Position numbers and translations under genes: made by a program | Notes under the pieces: generated by a model | Database searches by the model: none | The model's input: only the letters and a program-made list of their open reading frames with translations | What the model was told of the DNA's origin: nothing | Shown here: positions 44,647-53,156 of the stretch, one piece after another | Numbering within the stretch: position 1 is the first letter of the stretch | Layout: each line of letters opens with the position of its first letter | Source of the DNA: Hyphomonas sp. L-53-1-40 | GTDB taxonomy: Bacteria > Pseudomonadota > Alphaproteobacteria > Caulobacterales > Hyphomonadaceae | Direction of reading: 5' to 3' | DNA: 64,000 nucleotides | NCBI RefSeq assembly: GCF_000682775.1 | Contig: NZ_AWFI01000015.1 | Location: 124,001-188,000 of the forward strand

Positions 44647-46218
44647 TCAGCTGATGCGACGCGCCTGGTCCTTCCAGTAAGTTTCGCGCAAATCCTTGCG
44701 CAAGACTTTGCCGGACGGATTACGGGGCAGCACCTCTATGAACTCTACCGTCTTCGGGCATTTATAGCCGGCAATGCGTTCGCGCGCCCAGGCGATTATG
44801 CTGTCCTGAGTCGGCGCTTCGCCCGGCTTGACGACGATGATGGCCTTGACGGCCTCGCCCCATTTTTCGTCGGGCACGCCAATAACTGCCACGTCCGCCA
44901 CGCCAGGGTGGCCAAAGATCGCATTCTCGACTTCGGCGGGATAAATGTTCTCGCCGCCGGACACGATCATGTCCTTTACGCGGTCGTGGATATAGAGAAA
45001 TCCGTCTTCGTCGAAATAGCCCGCGTCTCCTGTCCGGAAGAACCCGGACGCGTCGACCGATTCCTTTGTGGCATCCGGGCGGTTCCAGTATCCTTTCATG
45101 ACGAAGGCGGACTTGATGGCGATCTCGCCAACTTCGCCGGTGGGGACGGGATTCCCTTCTGCGTCGAGGCATCGCACGATTGTGGCCGGATAGGGCACGC
45201 CGCATGAGCGCAGCTTTCCCCAGGCCGGGTCATGGGCTTCAGGCGGCAAATAGGTTCCGCAGCCGCCCGTCTCGGTCAGTCCGTAGAGCTGGGTGAAACG
45301 CGCACCCATGATGTCCTGCGCATCGAGCAGCAAACTCTCGGCAATCGGAGAGGCGCCATAGAAAACCTGCTTCAGGCTCGACCAGTTGATGTCGCGCACA
45401 TTTGGCATCTGGGTCAGCATCAGGATAACGGCCGGCACCCAGAACGCATGGGCGATCTTGTGCTCGGGGATCAGTTTCAAGATTGCTGCCGGATCGATTT
45501 CACGCAGTACGACAGCCTTGGCGCCTTGCGCGGCCGTCAGGATACCGATGTTTACACCCGCCACATGGAAGAGGGGCATCGCATTCATGACCGCGTCGCC
45601 GACATCATAGCTTGCCCATTCCAGCATGCCGGCCTGCTCAAAGATGGCGCGGTAGTTGCCATTGGTCAGTTGCACGCCCTTGGGCATGCCGGTTGTGCCG
45701 GATGTATAAAGCTGGATGACATCATCGTCGTCGCGGGTCGTGAGGCCCGGTGGATCGGTCAGCTGGCTGTCACGCCATGCCGTGTAGGCCTTCCAATCTT
45801 CCCGATCGCCATCAATCGCGATCACGTGTTCAAGGTCTGGCAATTCGGCGCGGATCTGGTCGATCAGGCCGTAGAAATCTTTTCCGACGAACAGCACTTT
45901 CACGCGCGCATCCGACAGGATGAATTGCACTTCGGGTGCGGCGAGTCGGGTGTTGACGGCAGTCATCGTTGCGCGCGCCTTGGCGGCGCCGAACAGCATC
46001 TCGTAATAGACAGCCATGTTCTTGGCGAGATAGCCGACCCGGTCATCCGGCTTCACGCCCTGGCCGATCACGCCGTTGGCGATCTGGGTGGAACGTGTCT
46101 CCAACTCGGCGAAGCTGGTTGTCTCGCCTTCGAACCAGAAAGCCTCCTCATCCGGGCGGATGCTGGCCTGGACGCGCGGAATATCGGCTAGATGAGGCAT
46201 TGCCTCTACATCGATCAT
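44647..46218 (-). CDS. Fatty-acid/acyl-CoA synthetase (AMP-binding)
   Basis: A 523-residue ANL-family enzyme that activates a carboxylic acid with ATP to an acyl-AMP and transfers it to CoA. YTSGTTGMPKG is the AMP-binding P-loop; TQLYGLTETGGC, GEIAIKSAFVMKGYW, and the hinge RVKDMIVSGGENIYP follow, with a C-terminal Lys in NPSGKVLRKDLR. The ATG at 46218 is preceded by GGAGGA. Substrate chain length cannot be told; fatty acyl is most likely. It converges on the Sel1-like gene and is divergent from proA. Confidence 0.92.
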   Translation of the reverse strand: MIDVEAMPHLADIPRVQASIRPDEEAFWFEGETTSFAELETRSTQIANGVIGQGVKPDDRVGYLAKNMAVYYEMLFGAAKARATMTAVNTRLAAPEVQFILSDARVKVLFVGKDFYGLIDQIRAELPDLEHVIAIDGDREDWKAYTAWRDSQLTDPPGLTTRDDDDVIQLYTSGTTGMPKGVQLTNGNYRAIFEQAGMLEWASYDVGDAVMNAMPLFHVAGVNIGILTAAQGAKAVVLREIDPAAILKLIPEHKIAHAFWVPAVILMLTQMPNVRDINWSSLKQVFYGASPIAESLLLDAQDIMGARFTQLYGLTETGGCGTYLPPEAHDPAWGKLRSCGVPYPATIVRCLDAEGNPVPTGEVGEIAIKSAFVMKGYWNRPDATKESVDASGFFRTGDAGYFDEDGFLYIHDRVKDMIVSGGENIYPAEVENAIFGHPGVADVAVIGVPDEKWGEAVKAIIVVKPGEAPTQDSIIAWARERIAGYKCPKTVEFIEVLPRNPSGKVLRKDLRETYWKDQARRIS

Positions 46219-46375
46219 GGGTTCCTCCGATGAAATTCTTGTTTCTTTCAAGCTATTCTAGGGCAAAATCCCGAAGAGTCAGCCCGTCCCCACCGGCCAT
46301 CACTATTGGGATAGCTGAAGTAGGCGACGTTTAGCCGTCTTGCGGTCGGCCCGGCTTTCCGGCACATCCCATGAC

Positions 46376-47662
46376 ATGACTGATACGATGATAGCCGACA
46401 CCGTAGACCTCGCTGAAACCATGCTCGACATGGGCCGCCGCGCCCGTGCCGCGTCTCGCAAGCTGGGCCAGATGACGCCCGCTGACCGAACCCGCGGTTT
46501 GCAGGCGGTCGCGGCCACGATTCGTGCGTCTGCCTCCCATATCCTGGCGGCCAATGCGCAGGATATGGACGCTGCCGAAGCCAAGGGTCTCGACGCCGCC
46601 ATGCTGGATCGGCTGGCCCTGGATGCCGCGCGCCTTGAGGGGATTGCCTCCAGTGTGGAAGCCGTGGCGCGCCTGCCTGACCCGATTGGCAAAGAGCTGG
46701 CGCGGTGGGAGCGTCCGAACGGGCTGGACATTGCGCGGATCGCCGTGCCGCTGGGCGTGATCGGCATCATCTATGAGAGCCGCCCGAATGTCACCGCCGA
46801 TGCCGGCGCGCTTTGCCTGCGCTCGGGCAATGCGGCGATCCTGCGCTGCGGGTCTGAAAGCACGCACTCGTCCCGCGCGATCATTGCCGCCATGCGCGGC
46901 GCGCTGAAGACGGAGGGATTGCCTGAAGACGCGGTGCAACTGGTCATGACCACCGATCGCGCCGCAGTAGGCCACATGCTGGCCGGCCTCGAAGGCAATG
47001 TGGACGTGATCGTCCCGCGCGGTGGGCGCAGCCTGGTCGAGCGCGTGCAAAAGGATGCGCGCGTTCCCGTGATCGGTCATCTCGAAGGGCTTTGCCATGT
47101 CATCGTCGACAAGGCTGCTGATCCTGAGAAAGCAGTTTCCATTGTCGTGAATGCAAAGATGCGCCGGACGGGAATCTGCGGCTCGGCGGAAACGCTCTTG
47201 GTCGATGCGGACGTGGCGAATGACCTATTGCCGAAGATCGCTGCCGGACTGTTGGAAGCGGGCTGTGAATTACGCGGAGATGACCGCGCCCGCGCCATCG
47301 TGCCGGAGATGGTCGAAGCCACCGAGGCCGATTGGTCCACCGAGTATCTGGCGCCGATCCTGGCTGTTGCGGTTGTCGATGATCTGAGTGCAGCGCTGGC
47401 GCATATTGGCACCTGGTCGTCCGGACACACAGAATGTATCATCACTGAAGATTCTGATGCAGCAGAGCGCTTCTTCGCGACGGTCGACAGCGCGATTTTG
47501 CTGCACAATGCCTCTACCCAATTTGCCGATGGCGGCGAGTTTGGTATGGGCGCCGAGATTGGCATCGCCACGGGCCGCATCCATGCGCGCGGACCCGTGG
47601 GGGCCGAACAACTGACAACGTACAAATATATCGTGCGAGGAACCGGGCAGGTTCGTCCTTGA
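46376..47662 (+). CDS. proA: Glutamate-5-semialdehyde dehydrogenase (gamma-glutamyl phosphate reductase)
   Basis: A 428-residue enzyme of the second proline step. PLGVIGIIYESRPNVTADA, GNAAILRCGSES and the catalytic Cys in RRTGICGSAETLL are diagnostic, as is the C-terminal GRIHARGPVGAEQLTTYKY. I start at the ATG at 46376; a second ATG at 46388 is also possible. Its TGA overlaps the TTG start of nadD (TTGA), and proA-nadD is a conserved neighbour pair in alphaproteobacteria, where proB lies upstream; proB is not next to it here. Confidence 0.95.
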   Translation: MTDTMIADTVDLAETMLDMGRRARAASRKLGQMTPADRTRGLQAVAATIRASASHILAANAQDMDAAEAKGLDAAMLDRLALDAARLEGIASSVEAVARLPDPIGKELARWERPNGLDIARIAVPLGVIGIIYESRPNVTADAGALCLRSGNAAILRCGSESTHSSRAIIAAMRGALKTEGLPEDAVQLVMTTDRAAVGHMLAGLEGNVDVIVPRGGRSLVERVQKDARVPVIGHLEGLCHVIVDKAADPEKAVSIVVNAKMRRTGICGSAETLLVDADVANDLLPKIAAGLLEAGCELRGDDRARAIVPEMVEATEADWSTEYLAPILAVAVVDDLSAALAHIGTWSSGHTECIITEDSDAAERFFATVDSAILLHNASTQFADGGEFGMGAEIGIATGRIHARGPVGAEQLTTYKYIVRGTGQVRP

Positions 47663-48239
47663 GCCAAGCCATTTTACCAGGACCATCGGCTGGCCTCCGC
47701 ATCGGCCTGTTTGGCGGCAGTTTCAATCCGGCCCATTCCGGTCACTTCCATGTCGCATCCACAGCCATGAAACGACTTCAGCTCGACTGGGTCTGGTGGA
47801 TCGTGGCACGTGGGAATCCCCTGAAGACCGGACACGGAGATTTTGCGGGCCGGTTCCAGTCAGCCGAGGCGGTAGCAGACCATCCACGAATGCGTGTGAC
47901 AGATATCGAGGCACGGCTTGGCCTGACTTATTCCTATCGTACCCTGTCTAAGCTGACGGCGGCAGCACCCGCCTGGGAGCTGACAATATGGTCAATTTCC
48001 ATCTCTGGGGCGCTTGGCAGGGGATTGCCGCCATGATGCCGATCGCCATCGTGGCGCGTCCGGGGATTGGGCCGGGTGCCCGCAACTCTCCGTTTGCCCG
48101 TCGCTTTGCCAGCAATCGCATCCCGGCCGCGGCTGCCGCCTTGCTGCCGGATTGTGATCCGCCTGCATGGGTCTATCTTCCTGCGCCGCTGGACCCGATC
48201 TCCTCGACCGCTATCCGCCAGAAGAAAGTAGGACAATGA
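47659..48239 (+). pseudogene. nadD: Nicotinate-nucleotide adenylyltransferase, frame broken by deletion
   Basis: The gene reads as NadD but in two frames. Frame one (47659 to about 47975) holds the nucleotidyl-transfer start IGLFGGSFNPAHSGHFHVA, the WWIVARGNPLK stretch and ends near RTLSKLTAAAPA. Frame two (from about 47976) resumes with GADNMVNFHLWGAWQGIAAM and the closing ISSTAIR motif. Family proteins have about eight residues between the conserved Pro and the Gly of GADN; here only five bases remain, so about 19 bases are missing, which also explains the frame change. The start is a TTG overlapping the proA stop. It may be a true null allele, or an assembly or sequencing error. Confidence 0.75.
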
Positions 48240-48988
48240 GCCTCAGCCCGGAAGACCTCGCCCGGCACAAGCGCCACATCATGCTGAAGGAAATAGGCGG
48301 GCCCGGCGTACAGAAGTTGCGCGCTGCATCGATATCCATTGTCGGGGCAGGGGCGCTCGGCGGGCCGTGCGCAATGTTCCTGGCGGCTGCAGGTATCGGG
48401 CAGATCGAAATCTGGGACGATGATGTTATTGAGCGCTCGAACCTGCAGCGACAAATTCAGTTTGGTGAACGCGATCTCGGCAAGGCCAAGGTGGATATCC
48501 TGGCGGCGCGCCTGGCGACGGATCATCCCGGGACAAGGGTCAATACGCGTCGAAAGAAATGGTCGCCGTCCGACCCGTTGTCCGGCAGCATCTTGGTCGA
48601 TGCAACGGACAACTTTCCAACACGCTACGCCCTCAACGCAGCGGCGCACCTGAGCGAACGCCTGTTGGTGCACGGCGCGGCCGCAGGGTGGACCGGGCAA
48701 GCCAGCGTGTTCGCGTCCGGCTGCCGGGACGGCGCGCCATGCTATCGGTGCTGGGTGCCTGAAACGCCTCCGAATGCGGCGGCTTGCGATGAAGTTGGTG
48801 TGGTTGGGCCCGTGACCGGAATGGTCTCTACGCTGATGGCGCTTGAGGTCGTGAAGCTGGTGACAGGCGCCGGAGAGTCCATGATTGGAAATCTTATTCT
48901 AATCGATGGTTTGTCGGCCGACATCAGGAAAGTTCGGTTGCGGCGAGATGCAACCTGTAGTGTTTGCGGCACTGAGCGTGCGATTTGA
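48236..48988 (+). CDS. ThiF/MoeB/HesA-family adenylyltransferase
   Basis: A 250-residue E1-like enzyme that adenylates the C-terminus of a small sulfur-carrier protein. Nucleotide binding is shown by SIVGAGALGGP (about residues 33-43), followed by DDVIERSNLQRQIQF, and the zinc-binding cysteine pairs CYRCW and CSVCG. AACDEVGVVGPVTG holds the candidate catalytic Cys. It may serve thiamine or molybdopterin synthesis; the partner is not in the window. The ATG overlaps the nadD stop by four bases (ATGA). Confidence 0.88.
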   Translation: MSLSPEDLARHKRHIMLKEIGGPGVQKLRAASISIVGAGALGGPCAMFLAAAGIGQIEIWDDDVIERSNLQRQIQFGERDLGKAKVDILAARLATDHPGTRVNTRRKKWSPSDPLSGSILVDATDNFPTRYALNAAAHLSERLLVHGAAAGWTGQASVFASGCRDGAPCYRCWVPETPPNAAACDEVGVVGPVTGMVSTLMALEVVKLVTGAGESMIGNLILIDGLSADIRKVRLRRDATCSVCGTERAI

Positions 48989-49053
48989 CTTGGCGTCCTC
49001 AGGGGGGCTTAGTGCCGGTCACCTGATTTGAAACTGCGGGAGCCGGGAACAAG

Positions 49054-50055
49054 ATGAAACGATTGCTAGTCGTGCTGGTGACGGTTGCGATCATTCTCAC
49101 GGCGGGCTGGTTGATGCTGCGCCGTCCGGACATTTCCTACAACACATTGGAGTCAGTCTACTCGAAATCGAACAGCCGGTTCCTGAAATCCGGTAGTCAG
49201 ATAGAGTTGCATTTTACCGATACCGGTCCGCGCGACGCGCCAATACTTGTGCTCGTGCATGGTTATTCTGCCTCTCTGAACACCTGGGACGCATGGGTGC
49301 GCAATCTGCGCAAGGATTATCGGGTCATCCGGTTGGACCTGCCGGGCCATGGCCTGTCACGCTGCGTCGACAATGATGAGATCGGCATCGAGCAATTCAT
49401 TGCCAGTATCGACCGCGTGACGCATTCACTGGACGTTAACCAGTTCACCCTCGTCGGCAGTTCCATGGGCGGGCACACGGCCTGGGCCTATGCACTCGCC
49501 CATCCGGACAGGCTGGATGGATTGGTCCTGGTGGATGCGGCCGGTTGGCTCAGTGCGCCGGGCGAGGACGACAAGGACCCGGTGATCTTCAAATTGCTGC
49601 GCAATGGGTTTGCCCGCAACGTGATGAAGGATCTCGACATGTCAGCCTTGATCCGGTCGGGGCTGGAAAACAGCTTTGCGGATCCTGAACTGGTGACGGA
49701 TGAAATGGTGGAGCGGTATTCGGCCATGTCTCGTGCGCCGTGCCATCGCGAGGCGCTGCTCAAGATCATGAGCGGCACGACACTGCGGGTGCCTGCGTCC
49801 AAGGAGAGGCTGAGCGCAATCGCCGTGCCGACGCTGATCTTGCATGGCGATACTGACAATCTGATTCCCGTGGCACATGCGGAAAAGTTTGCCGATGCCA
49901 TCCCGGGGTCGAAGCTCATCATCTATCCTGAGACCGGGCATATCCCGCAAGAGGAACAGCCTGCTGCCTCGGTGAAAGATTTCCGCGCGTTTCTTGCTAC
50001 CATCTATTCCGAAGAAACCGCAGAGCCTGAGGTAGTTGAACCAGACGGCGAATGA
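49054..50055 (+). CDS. Alpha/beta hydrolase
   Basis: A 333-residue hydrolase with an N-terminal membrane anchor (RLLVVLVTVAIILTAGWLML). The nucleophile elbow is VGSSMGGHTAW, the acidic residue lies in LILHGDTDNLIP and the His in ETGHIPQEEQP, so the catalytic triad is complete; the oxyanion strand is LVLVHGYSAS. It is likely an envelope-anchored esterase or epoxide-hydrolase-like enzyme. An acidic tail (EETAEPEVVEPDGE) ends it. A short gap separates it from the lipocalin gene. Confidence 0.88.
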   Translation: MKRLLVVLVTVAIILTAGWLMLRRPDISYNTLESVYSKSNSRFLKSGSQIELHFTDTGPRDAPILVLVHGYSASLNTWDAWVRNLRKDYRVIRLDLPGHGLSRCVDNDEIGIEQFIASIDRVTHSLDVNQFTLVGSSMGGHTAWAYALAHPDRLDGLVLVDAAGWLSAPGEDDKDPVIFKLLRNGFARNVMKDLDMSALIRSGLENSFADPELVTDEMVERYSAMSRAPCHREALLKIMSGTTLRVPASKERLSAIAVPTLILHGDTDNLIPVAHAEKFADAIPGSKLIIYPETGHIPQEEQPAASVKDFRAFLATIYSEETAEPEVVEPDGE

Positions 50056-50112
50056 GTTTCCGGGAAACCAGTCGGCAGGTTCATGCGTAGGAGAGGCATA
50101 GGAGACCCCCAT

Positions 50113-50667
50113 ATGCGCCTCGCCCTTCCCGTCATTGCCGCCGCCCTGCTTGCAGCCTGTACGAGCCAACCTGATTATCGCGCCAGCGATTCGACGCCGC
50201 CGACCGTGCCGTCTGTCGATCTCGATCGGTATGCTGGCCTCTGGTACGAAATTGCCCGCTATCCGAATGGGTTTGAACGCAATTGCACGGGTGTGACGGC
50301 TGAGTATGGACTGAACCCCGATGGCACCGTGTCGGTGACCAATACGTGTTTCAAGGGATCGCTCGACGGAGAGAAAACGGTGGCTGAAGGCAAGGCCCGC
50401 ATCGTGGAGGGATCCGGCAACAGCAAGCTGAAAGTGAAGTTTGCGCCCGCATGGGTTCCGTTCGCAGAAGGGGACTATTGGGTGCTGGCGCTGGAGCCGG
50501 ATTATTCGGCAGCCCTCGTTGGCAGTCCGGACGGCAAGTATCTGTGGATCCTCTCGCGCACGGCGCAGCTTGATGCGAAAACCCTGGCGCGTCTGAAGAC
50601 GCGTGCCGAAGAGCTTGGATACGAAACGGCTCCGCTCGAAATGACCCTGCAATCGGAACAGGGGTGA
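50113..50667 (+). CDS. Outer-membrane lipocalin (Blc-like lipoprotein)
   Basis: A 184-residue lipoprotein, signal ending in LLAACTSQP, followed by a lipocalin barrel. The first structural motif is DLDRYAGLWYEIARYPNGFE (GxW family motif), with WILSRTAQLD near the end. Bacterial Blc proteins bind lysophospholipids or other hydrophobic ligands at the outer membrane. The ATG at 50113 begins the signal peptide; the frame extends a little upstream. It precedes ybgC by 31 bases. Confidence 0.9.
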   Translation: MRLALPVIAAALLAACTSQPDYRASDSTPPTVPSVDLDRYAGLWYEIARYPNGFERNCTGVTAEYGLNPDGTVSVTNTCFKGSLDGEKTVAEGKARIVEGSGNSKLKVKFAPAWVPFAEGDYWVLALEPDYSAALVGSPDGKYLWILSRTAQLDAKTLARLKTRAEELGYETAPLEMTLQSEQG

Positions 50668-50698
50668 CGATTATTGCGAGCTTTGGTAGGCGAACCGA

Positions 50699-51157
50699 AT
50701 GAGCCTTCCCAATCTCGATGCCCACAATTTTGATGCCGAGCACCAGCACTGGATCACCGTGCGGGTCTACTATGAAGACACCGACTTCACAGGCATGGTC
50801 TATCACGCCAATTATCTCCGCTTTTTCGAGCGGGGGCGATCAGATCATCTGCGCGACGCTGGCGTCTCCCATCAATCCCTGCTGGAGCGGGAAGACCCGG
50901 CGGCTTTCACGCTGACGCGGGTTGAAGTGGACTATCGCAAAGCGGCGCGGGTAGACGATCTGCTACATATCCGGACGCGATATATCGGCACCGACGGACC
51001 CCGCATCCTTTTTTCCCAAACCTGTTTCAGGGGAGAGGAAATCATTGCAGAGGGTGAGATCACAGCTGTCATGATTCACGCCGATGGCCGTCCGCGTCGT
51101 CCGATCCGCGAATTGGTGAAGCAACTCGAAGCATATCGCTGGGAGGGCGAGTCTTGA
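50699..51157 (+). CDS. ybgC: Acyl-CoA thioesterase YbgC (Tol-Pal locus)
   Basis: A 152-residue hotdog-fold thioesterase. The active-site helix YYEDTDFTGMVYHANYLRFFERGR begins near residue 21 with the catalytic Asp in the YxDTDxxGxVYHxNY pattern. YbgC associates with Tol-Pal genes in most Proteobacteria, acting on short or phospholipid-related acyl-CoA in the cytoplasm. An outer-membrane protein gene separates it from tolQ here, starting with a TTG inside the TGA stop. Confidence 0.92.
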   Translation: MSLPNLDAHNFDAEHQHWITVRVYYEDTDFTGMVYHANYLRFFERGRSDHLRDAGVSHQSLLEREDPAAFTLTRVEVDYRKAARVDDLLHIRTRYIGTDGPRILFSQTCFRGEEIIAEGEITAVMIHADGRPRRPIRELVKQLEAYRWEGES

Positions 51158-51789
51158 AATTGATGCACCTGGCGCTGTGGGGCGCGTGCCTGACCTATCC
51201 GGCGGTTGCGCAGGCAGAAGCAGACTTTGATGCCGAGCGCGGTTTCTATGTTGCCGTGCGTGGATACGGGTCGATCGGGGACCAGAACAATCTGATCTTC
51301 GATGACAGCCGGGAGATCGCCGGGGCCCTGGGCTACCGGGTCAACCACTCTGTTCGTCTGGAGGCCGAATACGGATTCCGCTGGGCCAATATCGCGGGAT
51401 TGAACGGTGCGAGCACGGCAAGTGGCGATTTCACAAGTCGCTCGATCGGGGTTCATGCCTTCTATGATTTCCGGGAAGGCCAGCGGTTGCGCCCATTCCT
51501 GGGCGCGGGCGGTGGGGCAGGGGTGCTCGATTTCAATTTCTCTGGCCCCGCGGACATCAATCCGGATTTCATCGTGGTCGGCAAGGACACCAATTCCAGT
51601 GCCTACTGGAATCTGTTTGCTGGCGCGACCTATCATCTGTCGGACAATTTCCGTTTGTCGCTGGGCAGTGAATACGTCTCGTATTCGGATCAGGCCGTCG
51701 CGTCGAACCTTGGCGGAATTGATGGCATCAACCGCGCCTACAACTTCTATGTCGGCACGCGATGGTTCCTGCCCGACTTGTCCAATTGA
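51154..51789 (+). CDS. Outer-membrane beta-barrel protein (OmpA/OmpW-like fold)
   Basis: A 211-residue protein with a signal peptide (MHLALWGACLTYPAVAQA). Alternating strands follow, with GFYVAVRGYGSIGDQ, RLEAEYGFRW and, near the end, YNFYVGTRWFLPD, fitting a small eight-stranded porin-like barrel. The TTG at 51154 overlaps the ybgC stop and has GGGAGG seven bases upstream; an ATG at 51163 is the alternative. Placement between ybgC and tolQ is not standard for the Tol-Pal locus. Confidence 0.75.
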   Translation: MKLMHLALWGACLTYPAVAQAEADFDAERGFYVAVRGYGSIGDQNNLIFDDSREIAGALGYRVNHSVRLEAEYGFRWANIAGLNGASTASGDFTSRSIGVHAFYDFREGQRLRPFLGAGGGAGVLDFNFSGPADINPDFIVVGKDTNSSAYWNLFAGATYHLSDNFRLSLGSEYVSYSDQAVASNLGGIDGINRAYNFYVGTRWFLPDLSN

Positions 51790-51982
51790 TCGTAGGCCCG
51801 GTGCCAAATATCGGCCGATTGCCCACGTTTCGTTAAGAAAACACCCTTAGCCGTTAACTGTGCTGCGGAAACTGGCCATCCTGCCGTGTTTCTGCCGAAT
51901 TTGGTGTGGATGAAGGGGTGTGCCGGTCCCGCTTGGGATGCGGCTGATCACCCATGACGCGTAGATAGGAGCTTTAGCCCCC

Positions 51983-52696
51983 ATGGAATCAGAAGCGATA
52001 GGCACCGCCGCGAGTCATGCCGACTTCTCGCTCTTCAGCCTCATTATGGCGGCTGACCCAATTGTTAAGCTGGTGCTCCTGTTCCTGCTGTTGGCATCTA
52101 TCTGGTCCTGGATGGTGATTGGCGAAAAGCTTTTCTCGCTGGGCGCTGTACGCAAGAAATCACGCCAGTTCGAAGAAGCCTTCTGGAGCGGACGCACCGA
52201 GGATTTCGACATGCGGCCCGGTCAGGCAACCAATGACGCCGCCAGCCGCGTGTTTGCGGCGGCTGCGCGCGAATGGTCTGACGCCAAGCGTTTGCAATCG
52301 GGTTCCGGTGAAGCGGCAGCCCTTGTCAGCCGCGCCGAGCGATCAATGCGCGCTGCGGTGGATCGCGAGATTGGGCGCGCCGGCAACGGTCTTGGAATTC
52401 TTGCGACCATCGGGTCTGCGTCGCCCTTTATTGGCCTGTTCGGGACCGTCTGGGGCATCATGAACGCCTTCCTCAATATTGCTGAACAACAGGATACCAG
52501 TCTGGGCACCGTGGCCGGCCCGATCGCCGAGGCGCTGTTTGCGACCGGCATGGGCCTCGTCGCAGCCATCCCGGCGGTCATCTTCTACAACAAATTCACC
52601 GGCGATCTGACCAAGCTGGGCGACCAGCTGGACACGTTCTCGCAGGATGTTCTGGTGCGTTTGTCGCGCCGTGCCTCTGAATCCGCGAGGGACTAG
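51983..52696 (+). CDS. tolQ: Tol-Pal system protein TolQ
   Basis: A 237-residue inner-membrane proton channel subunit with three transmembrane helices (about residues 20-45, 145-170 and 185-205). TolQ/ExbB motifs include ASPFIGLFGTVWGIMNAF and PIAEALFATGMGLVAAIPAV. It pairs with TolR to energise TolA. It starts 193 bases after the beta-barrel gene, with a GTTAA-rich upstream region that could hold its promoter. tolR follows after three bases. Confidence 0.97.
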   Translation: MESEAIGTAASHADFSLFSLIMAADPIVKLVLLFLLLASIWSWMVIGEKLFSLGAVRKKSRQFEEAFWSGRTEDFDMRPGQATNDAASRVFAAAAREWSDAKRLQSGSGEAAALVSRAERSMRAAVDREIGRAGNGLGILATIGSASPFIGLFGTVWGIMNAFLNIAEQQDTSLGTVAGPIAEALFATGMGLVAAIPAVIFYNKFTGDLTKLGDQLDTFSQDVLVRLSRRASESARD

Positions 52697-52699
52697 GCG

Positions 52700-53140
52700 A
52701 TGGGATTGATCCTTGGTTCAGGTGGCAAGGGTGGACGGCGCGGCCGTCGCGCGCTGAATGCCGAGATCAATGTGACGCCTTTTGTGGACGTCATGCTGGT
52801 CCTGCTGATCGTGTTCATGATCACTGCGCCGCTATTGGTGCGCGGCGAGGAAGTGAATTTGCCGAAGACGAGTTCCGGCCCGATCAAGACCGAACCGAAT
52901 GACGACCCGCTGGCGATTTCCATACGCGAGAATGGCGAGGTCTTCATTCAGACCACCCTTGTTGAGGATATCGCAACGCTCGGTCCGCAATTGCAGGCAA
53001 TTATTGGCGAAGGCTACGAACAGCCGATCTATCTTCGCGGAGACGAGAACACGCCCTATGGCCGGATCATGGAAGTGACGGCCGAAATCCGGGCAGCAGG
53101 CTATACACGTGTGTCCTTTGTGACTGAACAAAAGAAGTAG
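52700..53140 (+). CDS. tolR: Tol-Pal system protein TolR
   Basis: A 146-residue ExbD/TolR protein: short cytoplasmic N-terminus (RGRRALNAEINVTPFVD), one transmembrane helix VMLVLLIVFMITAPLL with the channel Asp in FVDVMLV, and a periplasmic domain. It works with TolQ as a proton-driven motor. Gap to tolQ is three bases and to tolA sixteen, consistent with one operon. Confidence 0.97.
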   Translation: MGLILGSGGKGGRRGRRALNAEINVTPFVDVMLVLLIVFMITAPLLVRGEEVNLPKTSSGPIKTEPNDDPLAISIRENGEVFIQTTLVEDIATLGPQLQAIIGEGYEQPIYLRGDENTPYGRIMEVTAEIRAAGYTRVSFVTEQKK

Positions 53141-53156
53141 GAGCGACCAGCCCCAC

